DNA of 64,000 nt from an uncultured Salinisphaerales bacterium (GCA_913055805.1 CAJXLF010000003.1:62001-126000), one strand, 5' to 3'; positions 50,651-59,161 are shown, numbered from the stretch's first letter. A program made the numbers and translations. Notes: generated from the sequence alone by a model not told the origin.

Positions 50651-51517
50651 TCAGTGCGATTTTTCTGTCGCCGGGAGTTTATCAGGGTTACGAATATTGT
50701 AGATGCTATGAATACGCTGGCCATCGTGCACGATGGTCACGATGGATTCGAGGCGTCGACCGACATACTGGAACAACGCAGGCTGGCCATTGGCCAGTCC
50801 CACTCGCCAGTTCATCACACCCGGTGGTGTTCTTCGGGCCACTGCCCGGTAAAGGCGCAGGACACGTTCAGCGCCCCGCAATACGCGCAGCGCGGCGATC
50901 ACCTTGCCACCGCCATCGGAAATCATTTCCACTTCGGGATGCAACAGAGCCAGCAAGTCAGCCGCATCGCCGGATTGCATGGCGTCGGCAAAGCGCTGCA
51001 GCACATCGCGATGCGTGTCGGCATCCACGGTGTAGCGTGGCCGCTCGGCCTGTACCCGTTCGCGGGCACGGCTGACCAGCTTGCGGCAGGCTGCTTCCTG
51101 TTTGTTGAGAATACCGGCGACTTCGCTGTAGGGAGTGTCGAAGACTTCGCGCAACAGATAGGCGGCCCGCTCTTCCGGGCTGAGCCGTTCCAGCACGGCC
51201 AGGAAAGCCAGTGACAGATCGTCGGCCAGTTCCAGCAAGACGTCCGGCGCCTCGGCGCTTTCAGTCACCAGAGGTTCCGGCAGCCAGGGACCGATGTAGT
51301 CCAGGCGCTGTTGCTTCACGCGGCGCAGCTGATCCAGGGACAGCCTTGTCACCACCGTGGTCAGCCAGGCAGCAGGCTCGTGAATATCGTCAATGTCGGC
51401 TGAAGACCAGCGCAACCAGGCATCCTGCAGCACGTCCTCGGCCTCACTGCGTGAGCCGAGCATGCGGTAGGCAATGCCGAACAGGCGGTCGCGTTGTTGC
51501 TGAAAGATTTCCGTCAT
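50651..51517 (-). CDS. ECF41-group RNA polymerase sigma factor (SigJ-like)
   Basis: 288 residues. Sigma 2 (QQRDRLFGIAYRMLGSRSEAEDVLQDAWLRW) and sigma 4 (LSPEERAAYLLREVFDTPYSEVAGILNKQEAACRKLVSRARERV) are followed by a SnoaL-like C-terminal domain. All three marks of ECF41 are present: WLPEP in the linker, DGGGK in the extension and NPDKL at the end. In this group the extension takes the place of an anti-sigma factor. It should transcribe its own gene and the AhpD-like gene from matching promoters. Confidence 0.94.
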   Translation of the reverse strand: MTEIFQQQRDRLFGIAYRMLGSRSEAEDVLQDAWLRWSSADIDDIHEPAAWLTTVVTRLSLDQLRRVKQQRLDYIGPWLPEPLVTESAEAPDVLLELADDLSLAFLAVLERLSPEERAAYLLREVFDTPYSEVAGILNKQEAACRKLVSRARERVQAERPRYTVDADTHRDVLQRFADAMQSGDAADLLALLHPEVEMISDGGGKVIAALRVLRGAERVLRLYRAVARRTPPGVMNWRVGLANGQPALFQYVGRRLESIVTIVHDGQRIHSIYNIRNPDKLPATEKSH

Positions 51518-51519
51518 GG

Positions 51520-51558
51520 CTGTTCCGTCATGGATGCATACATCTTATGACGGAACAG
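51520..51558. repeat. 12-bp inverted repeat over the ECF41 gene start
   Basis: CTGTTCCGTCAT (51520-51531) and ATGACGGAACAG (51547-51558) are perfect arms separated by 15 nt. On the minus strand the right arm includes the -10 element and the left arm the ribosome-binding region two bases before the ATG. Confidence 0.75.
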
Positions 51559-51575
51559 CGGCTGATTTTGTGACT
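51549..51575 (-). promoter_or_regulatory. ECF41-type promoter of the sigma gene
   Basis: On the minus strand AGTCACA (51575-51569), a 16-nt spacer and CGTC (51552-51549), 31 nt before the ATG at 51517. It has the same design as the site at 50622-50648 and supports autoregulation. Confidence 0.8.
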
Positions 51576-51581
51576 GCACGC

Positions 51582-53408
51582 CTACGGAATGGCGAACATC
51601 AGCTCGACGTTGCGATCACCGGCCTCACCCACACGCACCCCGCCCTGACTGCAGAGAGCATCCAGATTGGCCTCGGTCAGGGCAGCAGCCACCGCTTCCG
51701 GGTCGGCCAGGTAGAGTGCGCAGCGGTCATCCGCCTCGGCCAACGGCTTGGCGCGCTCGAAAGTATGCGTGAGCACCGGCGCACGGATAGTGCCGGTGCC
51801 GTCGCCATTATCAAACACCTCGATCAGACGCTGCTCCTGCGGATGATCAATCAGCGACGCCGATTCGATCTGCCAGAAGCCATGGCAAGGTGCAGGCCCC
51901 TTGCACTCCACGGCAGCTTCAACCGTGCCATTGGAACCCACGCCGTCCTCCACCTTGAAGGCGCGGATACGATGCTGATGGGTATGCCCGGCCACCCAGG
52001 CAATAACGTTGGGCCAGGAGGCCAGTTCCGCGTTCAACCCGGCGGCGCTCACATCCTGCGGCGGAATCAGCGGCGCGAGCATGCCGAATTCGGCAAAGGT
52101 CAGGTCCGGATGATGCGAAAACACCATCACCAGTTGGTCCTGATCCGCCGCCTGCGCCAGCTCGGCTTGCAGCCACTCGAACTGGGCAGCATCCAAGGTG
52201 CCGTCCGACAGGCCAAAGGGATTGCGCACCAGATCGGTCGGCAGACGCGGGTCGGTGCCATCCAGAATGGTATTGAGTACGATCATGCGGAAACGGCCGT
52301 CACCGGCGTCGAAGGCATAATGGCCATCGTTACGCGGGTTGTCGTCATCACGCCGCTCGGCATCGGCCAACTGGAAACCGTGCCCGACCGGCCCCGGCGC
52401 AGGCAGGGTATAGAAGAATTCATCAATGAATTCGTTCTGCTGGATCATGTAATGCCGGCCGCTGACGAAAAGCGCTTCATTGATGCCGACGCCGACGGGC
52501 ACCGTACCGCGCAGATAGCCATCGTGATTACCGAAGGCCACGTACCAGGGCATGGCCAGCGGTTCGTTAATGCAGCCTTCACTGCCTGCTTCACAGCGCA
52601 GGACTTCAGGCAAGCCGGGCGCGCGCGTCACGGTCTGACGGGTCGGATCCACGGAGCCATCTGCCGCCCGGCCGGTGATGGCGGCCAGCTCGGTGTTCAG
52701 CAGCTGCTGCACCATGCGGGTCAGGATCAAATGGAACAGCGGATTGGAGGGATCCGGGTCGGGCGCCTGGGTATCCGCCACCCCGCGACCGGTGAAACGT
52801 GTGCAGGCCTGTTCGATGATCACCTCGGGCGTACCCTCCGGCAAACCGGCCACGCATTGCGTCTCGAAGGCGCTCATCTGGTCGAAGCTGCCATCCATGT
52901 TGTCGATAAAACGACGGGTCTCGCCGATCGTCGTGAGGTCCGCGCTGTCGCCGGTAATAATCACGAACTCGGCCGGATATTCCCGATGACAGTCGTTGAC
53001 CCCGGCGATCATGTTGTTCAGCACTTCGTCGGAATATTCTTCCTGCAGGCGCATGGCTGATTCGAACTGCACCAGCAGCGGATCGACTTCCGAGGCGCCG
53101 TTAACCGCCTGGCCATCATCATCAATGATGTGATCGTCGGTGAACTGTACAAAACGCAGCATCAGGCTGGCATCGGCACTGCGCGTTCCGGCCACCAGAT
53201 CCTCGCGCAGCACGAAGGCTTCATCGGTCATATTGGCGCATTGCGCCGGCACCGATGTCTGACTGGAGGAAGCGTTGTTACTCGCCGGGCCATTGTCCTC
53301 GGAATCACTGCCACAACCGCTTATGCCAAGCATGGCGGCTGTACAGAGCGCCGTAAACATCTGTAGATAACTATGGCGGAACTGCCGCAAATGACGCTTG
53401 CCTTCCAT
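51582..53408 (-). CDS. Calcineurin-like phosphoesterase lipoprotein
   Basis: 608 residues with lipobox GISGC and a Ser/Asn-rich linker. The metallophosphoesterase motifs are in order: LRFVQFTDDHI, FVIITGDSADL, WYVAFGNHDGY, MVFSHHPDL and VAGHTHQHRI. The dimetal core binds phosphate esters outside the cell or in the periplasm; the substrate is unknown. Several cysteines in the middle suggest disulfides. GGGAGG precedes the ATG at 53408; an upstream in-frame extension would delete the signal logic. It ends 7 nt before the ECF41 promoter. Confidence 0.88.
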   Translation of the reverse strand: MEGKRHLRQFRHSYLQMFTALCTAAMLGISGCGSDSEDNGPASNNASSSQTSVPAQCANMTDEAFVLREDLVAGTRSADASLMLRFVQFTDDHIIDDDGQAVNGASEVDPLLVQFESAMRLQEEYSDEVLNNMIAGVNDCHREYPAEFVIITGDSADLTTIGETRRFIDNMDGSFDQMSAFETQCVAGLPEGTPEVIIEQACTRFTGRGVADTQAPDPDPSNPLFHLILTRMVQQLLNTELAAITGRAADGSVDPTRQTVTRAPGLPEVLRCEAGSEGCINEPLAMPWYVAFGNHDGYLRGTVPVGVGINEALFVSGRHYMIQQNEFIDEFFYTLPAPGPVGHGFQLADAERRDDDNPRNDGHYAFDAGDGRFRMIVLNTILDGTDPRLPTDLVRNPFGLSDGTLDAAQFEWLQAELAQAADQDQLVMVFSHHPDLTFAEFGMLAPLIPPQDVSAAGLNAELASWPNVIAWVAGHTHQHRIRAFKVEDGVGSNGTVEAAVECKGPAPCHGFWQIESASLIDHPQEQRLIEVFDNGDGTGTIRAPVLTHTFERAKPLAEADDRCALYLADPEAVAAALTEANLDALCSQGGVRVGEAGDRNVELMFAIP

Positions 53409-53565
53409 GGAAAACACCTCCCGATCCTGTCCTGTTCGTTGTTTCGGGAGTATAGCTCCAGGGCGTTGAATTGACATTTTTGTGACAACGCGGGGTGCAC
53501 CAAAAAATTCCGACATGATCTCTTGTTAGAATAGCGCCAGCATCTGTCCGGGTATCCAGAACAAC

Positions 53566-54315
53566 ATGTCATACAAGATGATCAAACCGATAGGCCAGGC
53601 ATTGACCGGCATGGCCTTGCTACTCGCCGCCGCCCCGGGTTTCGCCCAGTGCGGCTCGGCCACGGTAGCCGAACGTCCGGCAGATATCGTCTCCCTGGGC
53701 AGCGTGGCCAAAGACATCATTCTGGACATCCGCTACGCCGGCAGCGATAACTTCCTCGGCCGCAAAGTGGCCGGCTACGAGGCGCCGCAGTGTTATGTCA
53801 CAAAGGCGACCGCCGATGCCCTGGCCGTTGTGCAGGCCAAGGTCAAGGAAGAAGGCCTGAGCCTGAAGGTGTTCGACTGCTACCGTCCGCAACAGGCGGT
53901 CAATGATTTCATGAGCTGGGCCGCCGGCCCCACGGCCAAGACGAAAGACGTGTATTTCCCCAAACTGCCGCAGTCGGAGCTGATCCCGCAAGGCTATATT
54001 GCCGAATGTTCCGGCCATAGCCGCGCCAGCACCGTCGACCTCACTCTGGTCAAGCCGGGCGAAACCGGCCCCGACCTGCGAGGCTGTAACGGCAGCGGCA
54101 GCGGCGAACTGGACATGGGCACCGGTTACGATTGTTTCGACCCGCTGGCCAACACCACTGATCCGAATGTTGATCTGCGCGCCCAGCGCCGCCGCCTGCG
54201 CCTGGTCAGCATCATGGAACGCCACGGCTTCGATAACTACGCCAAGGAGTGGTGGCACTTCACCTTGCGTGACGAACCCTATCCCGACACCTACTTCGAT
54301 TTCCCGGTGGAATAG
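53566..54315 (+). CDS. Secreted VanX-like D-alanyl-D-alanine dipeptidase
   Basis: 249 residues, signal peptide (LTGMALLLAAAPGFAQ) and the M15D peptidase domain: ILDIRYAGSDNFLG, LKVFDCYRPQQA, zinc motif SGHSRASTVDLTL (about 149-161) and the catalytic EWWHF (about 228-232). It cleaves D-Ala-D-Ala, probably in the periplasm for wall recycling (DdpX-like). It carries no van-cluster neighbours, so a vancomycin-resistance role is unlikely. The gene is preceded by a 157-nt gap with no other feature seen. Confidence 0.9.
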   Translation: MSYKMIKPIGQALTGMALLLAAAPGFAQCGSATVAERPADIVSLGSVAKDIILDIRYAGSDNFLGRKVAGYEAPQCYVTKATADALAVVQAKVKEEGLSLKVFDCYRPQQAVNDFMSWAAGPTAKTKDVYFPKLPQSELIPQGYIAECSGHSRASTVDLTLVKPGETGPDLRGCNGSGSGELDMGTGYDCFDPLANTTDPNVDLRAQRRRLRLVSIMERHGFDNYAKEWWHFTLRDEPYPDTYFDFPVE

Positions 54316-54473
54316 CAGCGTAGAAAGTTTCTTTCTGCCGGCGTTATTATCTGCCTGCAGGAGGAAGGGGAACGCAGTGCCCTTGACGAACAAAAGCTGC
54401 GCCCACACCACCACGAATAAATCACAATCCATTGCCGCAACCATGACAGCGGCCGCATCGGGACCTGGAATAT

Positions 54474-55169
54474 ATGTCTCTCAGCAATCAAAGCAGCGAC
54501 GAACGCATCGCCTTTCTGCGCGGCCTGTTTGATGACTATATCGCCCTGCCCCGGCACACCGCCGACAGGGAGTTTCAGGCGCGGCTGAAAGCCCTGCAGA
54601 CCTGGGAAGCCGAAGATATCCGGCGCCGGCATTGCGTGGCCATCGACGATGACCGCCATTACCGGAAACTGCTGGACTACTATTTATCGTCCCTGCATAA
54701 CGGCCTCGGCCTGCAGGGCATGGTGGGCCAGGGGCCGGACAGCCTGGAGAACGCCCGCAAACTGAACAAGGCCTATGAACTCTTCGCCAATGCCATCGAG
54801 TTCAGCGTACTCACGGCCAGCCTGCAGGACCGTCTGGTCAACGGTCTCGGCGATGCCGTCATCACCACTGAAAACTATGCGGCTGCCATGACAGAATGTG
54901 ATGACCTTGAACAACGCGAACAACGTCTGGAATTACTGGTGAGCATTGGCCACCTGGTAGCGCCGCATATCGACAGCCGGCTTATTCACACCGGCTTCAA
55001 GATGCTCAAGGGTCTCTTTCGCAACAGCGGCATGGCCGAAATTCACAGCACCCTGGACGAAGGTTTCAGGCAGTTACGCGGCATCCCGCGCCTGGCCCAG
55101 CAAATGGCGCGGTTTGCCGAGACAGAGAAACAGCATCTGCACACAATGACTGATGGAGATTCACCCTAA
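54474..55169 (+). CDS. FFLEELY-family-like protein
   Basis: 231 residues, all-helical and soluble: LKALQTWEAEDIRRRHCVAIDDDRHYRKLLDYYLSSLHNG, YELFANAIEFSVLTASLQDRLV and HIDSRLIHTGFKMLKGLFR. The overall shape resembles the FFLEELY-motif family often found near fatty-acid genes, but the FFLEELY signature itself is replaced by DYYLSSLH. It is next to a TetR gene and the alkane hydroxylase locus (3' ends overlap by 4 nt). Function unknown. Confidence 0.65.
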   Translation: MSLSNQSSDERIAFLRGLFDDYIALPRHTADREFQARLKALQTWEAEDIRRRHCVAIDDDRHYRKLLDYYLSSLHNGLGLQGMVGQGPDSLENARKLNKAYELFANAIEFSVLTASLQDRLVNGLGDAVITTENYAAAMTECDDLEQREQRLELLVSIGHLVAPHIDSRLIHTGFKMLKGLFRNSGMAEIHSTLDEGFRQLRGIPRLAQQMARFAETEKQHLHTMTDGDSP

Positions 55170-55828
55170 CGGCTGGACTTCAAGGCCTTGCCGGCCAGCT
55201 CCATGGCCTCATGCGCCAGCGCGTCACTGGTGGCGTGGGCACGAAAGAAAGTGTGCGCCAGACTGCCGATAAGGCGCATCGACTCATTGGAACGCATACG
55301 ACGCAGAGGCAGAATAATCGCCTCCATGGTGGAAATAATCGCCTGGGCCATATCCTCCACAGGTATCTCGAATTCCAGCTCCCCCTGCTCAATGCCCTGC
55401 TCAATGGCGGCAGCGATCAGGCGGGCAGCATTTTCCTCGAAACGACGCTGCATCTGGGTGGCCTCCGACAATTCGGCCGTGGCGGCATCCAGCCAGTAGC
55501 CCGCCACGCCCTCCTGGATACGCGGATCCTTGAGCAAGGACACCATGCCGTGGAAGATGGCCATGAGCTTTTGCCCCGGCTCCTGCTCGCTGATCACGCG
55601 ATTGAACACATGGCGCTCGAACAGGCTTTGCAATTCCCGTAGACAATCCGTGAACAGCGCTTCCTTGCTGTCGTAGTGCCAGTACAGGGCGGCTTTGGTG
55701 ATGCCGGCGGCCTCGGCCACGGCATACATGGATACGCCGTCATAGCCATAGCGTCCGAACAGACGGAACGCTGCGGAGCGTATGTCCCTGAGGGTCTCTC
55801 CCTGTTTAACCGCCGGCCTGCGCCCCAT
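55166..55828 (-). CDS. TetR-family regulator of the alkB locus
   Basis: 220 residues: KQGETLRDIRSAAFRLFGRYGYDGVSMYAVAEAAGITKAALYWHYDSKEALF is the DNA-binding domain (about 8-58); the C-terminal part is a typical ligand domain. Divergent from alkB with three CGGTTAATT-type sites in the gap, one of them within a sigma-70-like promoter. It most likely represses alkB and itself until an alkane-derived ligand appears. Confidence 0.9.
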   Translation of the reverse strand: MGRRPAVKQGETLRDIRSAAFRLFGRYGYDGVSMYAVAEAAGITKAALYWHYDSKEALFTDCLRELQSLFERHVFNRVISEQEPGQKLMAIFHGMVSLLKDPRIQEGVAGYWLDAATAELSEATQMQRRFEENAARLIAAAIEQGIEQGELEFEIPVEDMAQAIISTMEAIILPLRRMRSNESMRLIGSLAHTFFRAHATSDALAHEAMELAGKALKSSR

Positions 55829-55849
55829 AACCCATCCCTGCTATAAAAT

Positions 55850-55859
55850 TAATTAACCG
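55850..55859. promoter_or_regulatory. TetR-type operator half-site near the tetR start
   Basis: TAATTAACCG, the reverse complement of CGGTTAATTA, 22 nt upstream of the TetR start codon. The same 10-mer occurs at 55987-55996 and a nine-of-ten match at 56070-56079. Confidence 0.55.
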
Positions 55860-55973
55860 TTAGTTTACATTTTAAGCGTTTATCACGCGCGGTTATTTTC
55901 TATTCCTGAAGCTGCACGAGACTGGTTTTATTAACGTTTCTCTGCTTCAACCGGATAAGGCTGCTGTTATTTA

Positions 55974-56002
55974 TTGACTGACCGGTCGGTTAATTATATA
56001 TT
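55974..56002 (+). promoter_or_regulatory. alkB promoter with embedded TetR operator
   Basis: TTGACT (55974-55979) and TATATT (55997-56002) are separated by exactly 17 nt and resemble sigma-70 -35/-10 boxes. The spacer is filled by ACCGGTCGGTTAATTA (55981-55996), whose ACCGGTCGGT part is palindromic. Bound repressor would exclude RNA polymerase. Confidence 0.7.
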
Positions 56003-56063
56003 CTCCCGCGTAATCGGCGCAGGGCCGGTTTAACTGATGTGTGATTTGTACTAACCTTAAACT

Positions 56064-56079
56064 ACCGATCGGTTAATTT
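56064..56079. promoter_or_regulatory. Second TetR-type operator in the alkB leader
   Basis: ACCGATCGGTTAATTT, with the perfect palindrome ACCGATCGGT and 14 of 16 bases identical to the site at 55981-55996. It lies 28 nt before the alkB start and could act as a roadblock. Confidence 0.6.
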
Positions 56080-56107
56080 TCCGCGGTGCAACATTAGGAG
56101 CAAGGGC

Positions 56108-57274
56108 ATGACAACACAGACCATGAGCCCCTCGAACTGGAAAGATTCCAAACGTTATCTGTGGATTCTGAGCGCCACCATTCCCGCTCTAATGTTCGTC
56201 GGCTGGGGGCTGTATGCCTGGACCGGCTCTGAACTGGGCTTCTGGTTCGGCTTCGTCTTCCTCTACGTGATTATTCCGATTCTGGATTTTGCCATTGGCA
56301 CTGATCAGGAAAATCCTCCGGAAAACCTGGTACCCGTACTCGAAGATGATCGCTATTACCGCGTCCTGACCTACCTGTTTATCCCGCTGCAACTGGTGGC
56401 TTTCGTCTGGGCCTGCTGGATGGTGAGCAGCGGTCAGCTTGGCTGGGTCGGGCTCATTGGCCTGACCTTGTCGACCGGCGTGCTGGGTGGCCTGGGCATC
56501 AATACGGCACACGAGCTGGGGCACAAAAAAGAAAAGCTGGAACGCTGGCTGTCCAAACTGACGCTTGCGCAAGTGGCCTATGGTCACTTCTACGTGGAAC
56601 ATAACAAGGGCCACCACAAAAACGTGGCCACGCCGGAGGATCCGGCCAGTTCGAAACTGGGAGAAAACTTCTACCAGTTCCTGCCGCGCTCCGTGATCGG
56701 CAGCCTGCGTTCCGCCTGGCGCATTGAGAAAGAACGATTGGCACGCCTGGGCAAAGGGCCGCTGACACTGGAGAACGAGAATATCCAGGCATGGCTGATG
56801 ACCGTCGTGCTATGGGCCGGCCTGGTGACCGCCTTTGGCGCCATGATTATTCCCTTCCTGGTCGCCCAGGCGATCTATGGCTTTTCATTGCTGGAGGTGG
56901 TGAATTTCCTGGAACATTACGGTCTGTTACGCCAGAAGGAAGCCAATGGCCGCTACGAGCGCTGCCGACCGGAGCATTCCTGGAACAGCAATAACATCGT
57001 AACCAATCTGTTCCTGTATCAGCTGCAGCGTCATTCCGATCACCATGCCAATCCGACACGTCGCTATCAGGCCCTGCGCCACTTTGACGAAGCACCGCAG
57101 CTGCCTTCCGGCTATGCCTCGATGGTGTTGATTGCCTATGTGCCCCCACTCTGGCGCGCCGTAATGGACAGGCGGGTTATCGAGCATTACCGGGGTGATT
57201 TCAGCAAAATGAACATCTATCCGCCGGCGCGCGAAAAGTACCTGGCCAAGTATGGCTCGGCCACTATGGCCTAG
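56108..57274 (+). CDS. alkB: Alkane 1-monooxygenase
   Basis: 388 residues, integral membrane. The histidine boxes of the diiron site are intact: HELGHKKE (about 134), EHNKGHHKN (about 164) and LQRHSDHH (about 306-313), plus the alkane-hydroxylase mark NFLEHYGLLR near 265. It hydroxylates medium to long n-alkanes at the terminal carbon using electrons from rubredoxin, two of which are encoded downstream. TTAGGAG precedes the ATG. Divergent TetR and operators suggest alkane-inducible expression. Confidence 0.96.
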   Translation: MTTQTMSPSNWKDSKRYLWILSATIPALMFVGWGLYAWTGSELGFWFGFVFLYVIIPILDFAIGTDQENPPENLVPVLEDDRYYRVLTYLFIPLQLVAFVWACWMVSSGQLGWVGLIGLTLSTGVLGGLGINTAHELGHKKEKLERWLSKLTLAQVAYGHFYVEHNKGHHKNVATPEDPASSKLGENFYQFLPRSVIGSLRSAWRIEKERLARLGKGPLTLENENIQAWLMTVVLWAGLVTAFGAMIIPFLVAQAIYGFSLLEVVNFLEHYGLLRQKEANGRYERCRPEHSWNSNNIVTNLFLYQLQRHSDHHANPTRRYQALRHFDEAPQLPSGYASMVLIAYVPPLWRAVMDRRVIEHYRGDFSKMNIYPPAREKYLAKYGSATMA

Positions 57275-57294
57275 TGGATCATCCCTTCGAAATC

Positions 57295-57323
57295 AGGCAC
57301 GCTTAAGGCGTGCCTCTTTTTTT
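57295..57323 (+). terminator. Intrinsic terminator between alkB and rubredoxin genes
   Basis: AGGCACGC (57295-57302) pairs perfectly with GCGTGCCT (57308-57315) around TTAAG and is followed by CTTTTTTTC. It begins 20 nt after the alkB stop and lies 39 nt before the first rubredoxin start. Confidence 0.88.
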
Positions 57324-57362
57324 CAGCTCCAGGTGACTACGGAGAAACTGCGGAGAAAAACC

Positions 57363-57530
57363 ATGGCACGTTATGAATGCGATGACTGCGGCTATATTTA
57401 TGACGAAGACAAGGGCGAACCGCATGAGGGCTTCGCGCCAGGTACACAGTGGCAGGAGGTCCCGCAGGACTGGGCCTGTCCGGATTGTGCAGTCCGCGAG
57501 AAACCCGACTTCAAGAAGCTGGAGGAGTAA
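57363..57530 (+). CDS. Rubredoxin, AlkG1-like
   Basis: 55 residues. The iron is bound by CDDCG (residues 6-10 region) and CPDCA near the end. Here the second motif ends in alanine rather than glycine and is followed by VREKPDF, one residue longer than in the next gene. An extra arginine after the second CxxC is the mark of AlkG1-type rubredoxins, which as I recall do not support AlkB efficiently. It may have another electron partner. A CGGAG site precedes the ATG. Confidence 0.9.
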   Translation: MARYECDDCGYIYDEDKGEPHEGFAPGTQWQEVPQDWACPDCAVREKPDFKKLEE

Positions 57531-57532
57531 GC

Positions 57533-57697
57533 ATGAAAAAATGGGAATGCATGGTCTGCGGTTTCATCTACGACGAGGCTGAAGGCCTGCCCGATGAGGG
57601 CATAGAACCCGGCACGCGCTGGGAAGACATCCCCGACGACTGGACCTGCCCTGACTGCGGCGCCTCCAAGGCCGATTTCGAGATGGCCGAAATCTGA
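57533..57697 (+). CDS. Rubredoxin, AlkG2-like
   Basis: 54 residues: [12 protein letters not shown]...[13 protein letters not shown], with both CxxCG motifs standard and no arginine insertion, as in AlkG2-type rubredoxins that pass electrons to alkane hydroxylase. It starts 2 nt after the first rubredoxin, with AGGAG upstream. No rubredoxin reductase gene is in the window, so it must be supplied from elsewhere. Confidence 0.92.
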   Translation: MKKWECMVCGFIYDEAEGLPDEGIEPGTRWEDIPDDWTCPDCGASKADFEMAEI

Positions 57698-57940
57698 GTG
57701 TCACAAGAGAAGATCAACCGCAGCGAATGGGAAAACCCCGATAACTGGGGCGGCCCCGTATTCATGTCTCTGTACTTCAGCAAAAGAGACAGCCGCATCT
57801 GGGTGCCGAAGCAGATTCCCTGGACCGGCTGGACGGTGAACCTTGCTCATACCGGGGGCGTACTCTGGTTTTTCGCTGTGATCGTCGGCGCCATGTTGCT
57901 GGTCGTGGCGTCGGCTTTCTATACCATCGCTTATCGCTGA
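57698..57940 (+). CDS. DUF5808-like small membrane protein
   Basis: 80 residues from a GTG directly after the rubredoxin stop. NPDNWGGPVFMSLYFSKRDSRIWVPKQIPWTGWTVNLAH resembles DUF5808 (W-x-GxxY..DxRxxVPK...GWT.N), followed by one helix VLWFFAVIVGAMLLVVASAFY. Its position after alkB and rubredoxin suggests a membrane role in alkane oxidation, which is inference. Confidence 0.75.
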   Translation: MSQEKINRSEWENPDNWGGPVFMSLYFSKRDSRIWVPKQIPWTGWTVNLAHTGGVLWFFAVIVGAMLLVVASAFYTIAYR

Positions 57941-57976
57941 CCCTGCTCCACCGCCTGCACATGCTAGGCTTTGACC

Positions 57977-59161
57977 ATGGGACACACTGCTGAACCTGTC
58001 TGGAATGAACTTGTGCAGGCTGCCGTGGATTTGCGGCATGACCTGCATCGCCACCCCGAACTACCCTGGTCCGAGGTAGAAACCGCACAACGTATCCGCA
58101 AGGAACTCAGCCAGGCGGGCATCGCCTGGCGTGCCTGCGCCGACACCGGCACCGTCGCCAGCCTGGCCGCGGATGCACCAGGCCGCCATATCGCACTGCG
58201 CGCGGACATTGATGCCTTGCCTATCACCGAGGAAAGTGGTGCCGCATGGAGCTCGGAAAATGACGGCTGCATGCATGCCTGCGGGCATGACGGCCACACC
58301 GCCAGCCTGTTCGCCGCCGGCCGCTGGCTGAAACAACACGAAGCGGAACTGCCCGGGCCGATCAGCCTGCTGTTCCAGCCCGCGGAGGAAGGTGGACACG
58401 GCGCCAAACGCATGATCGAAGACGGCGCACTGGAAGGCGTCGACATGATCTTCGGCTGGCATAACTGGCCCGCCATTCCTTTTGGCAAGGCCGTCTGCCC
58501 CGACGGCCCGGTGATGGCCGCCAACGGCACCTTTGATATTACGGTGACTGGCAAGGGTGGCCACGCCAGCCAGCCAGAGGCCTGCCGTGATCCGGTACTG
58601 GCCGGCTCTGCCATCGTCATTGCCCTGCAGCAGATCGTCAGCCGCCGTCTGCCACCGCAGCAGGCAGCGGTCATCAGCGTAACCTCCTTCGATGCGGTTA
58701 GCGGCCCTACGGTCATTCCGGACCAGGCCACGCTGAATGGCAGCTTCCGCATCGCCGACGACAACCTGCGCAGCCGCATCAGTGAACTCATTAACGAGAT
58801 TGCCACTTTCACGGCCCGCGCCCACGGCGTTGATGCCAGGGTGCAGATGCATTCCCGCTACGGCGCCACCGTGAACCACGGTGGCGCGGCCGAAATCCTG
58901 CGAGCCGCACTGGCCGATGAACTGGGGCCGGACTGGCACAGCCAGAACACGCGGGTGCCTATCATGGCTTCGGAAGATTTCAGTTATTACCTGAATGAAG
59001 TGCCGGGCGCCTATGCGCTGATCGGCAGTGACGATGGCAACGGCCACGACGCGCCCTGCCACAGCCCGCGCTACGATTTCAACGACGCACTTATTCCCCT
59101 GGTGGCCCGCATGTACGCGCGGCTGGCAGGCGCGCCGTTACCAGAAATCGCTTCTGCCTGA
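57977..59161 (+). CDS. doeB2: M20-family amidohydrolase, probable N-acetyl-diaminobutyrate deacetylase
   Basis: 394 residues. The M20D dimetal peptidase motifs are LRHDLHRHPELPWSEVET, GCMHACGHDGHTASL, LLFQPAEEGGHGAKRMIEDG and FGWHNWP, with MASEDFSYYLN near the end. General relatives are hippurate or IAA-amino-acid hydrolases. In front of doeD, doeA and doeC it fits the M20-type DoeB2, which removes acetate from N-alpha-acetyl-diaminobutyrate in ectoine breakdown. The assignment rests on context. Confidence 0.8.
   Translation: MGHTAEPVWNELVQAAVDLRHDLHRHPELPWSEVETAQRIRKELSQAGIAWRACADTGTVASLAADAPGRHIALRADIDALPITEESGAAWSSENDGCMHACGHDGHTASLFAAGRWLKQHEAELPGPISLLFQPAEEGGHGAKRMIEDGALEGVDMIFGWHNWPAIPFGKAVCPDGPVMAANGTFDITVTGKGGHASQPEACRDPVLAGSAIVIALQQIVSRRLPPQQAAVISVTSFDAVSGPTVIPDQATLNGSFRIADDNLRSRISELINEIATFTARAHGVDARVQMHSRYGATVNHGGAAEILRAALADELGPDWHSQNTRVPIMASEDFSYYLNEVPGAYALIGSDDGNGHDAPCHSPRYDFNDALIPLVARMYARLAGAPLPEIASA

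Noticed and set aside
53566-54315. Vancomycin-resistance vanX.
   Set aside because: The protein has a signal peptide and lacks vanHA or VanRS neighbours; a periplasmic DdpX-like role is more plausible.
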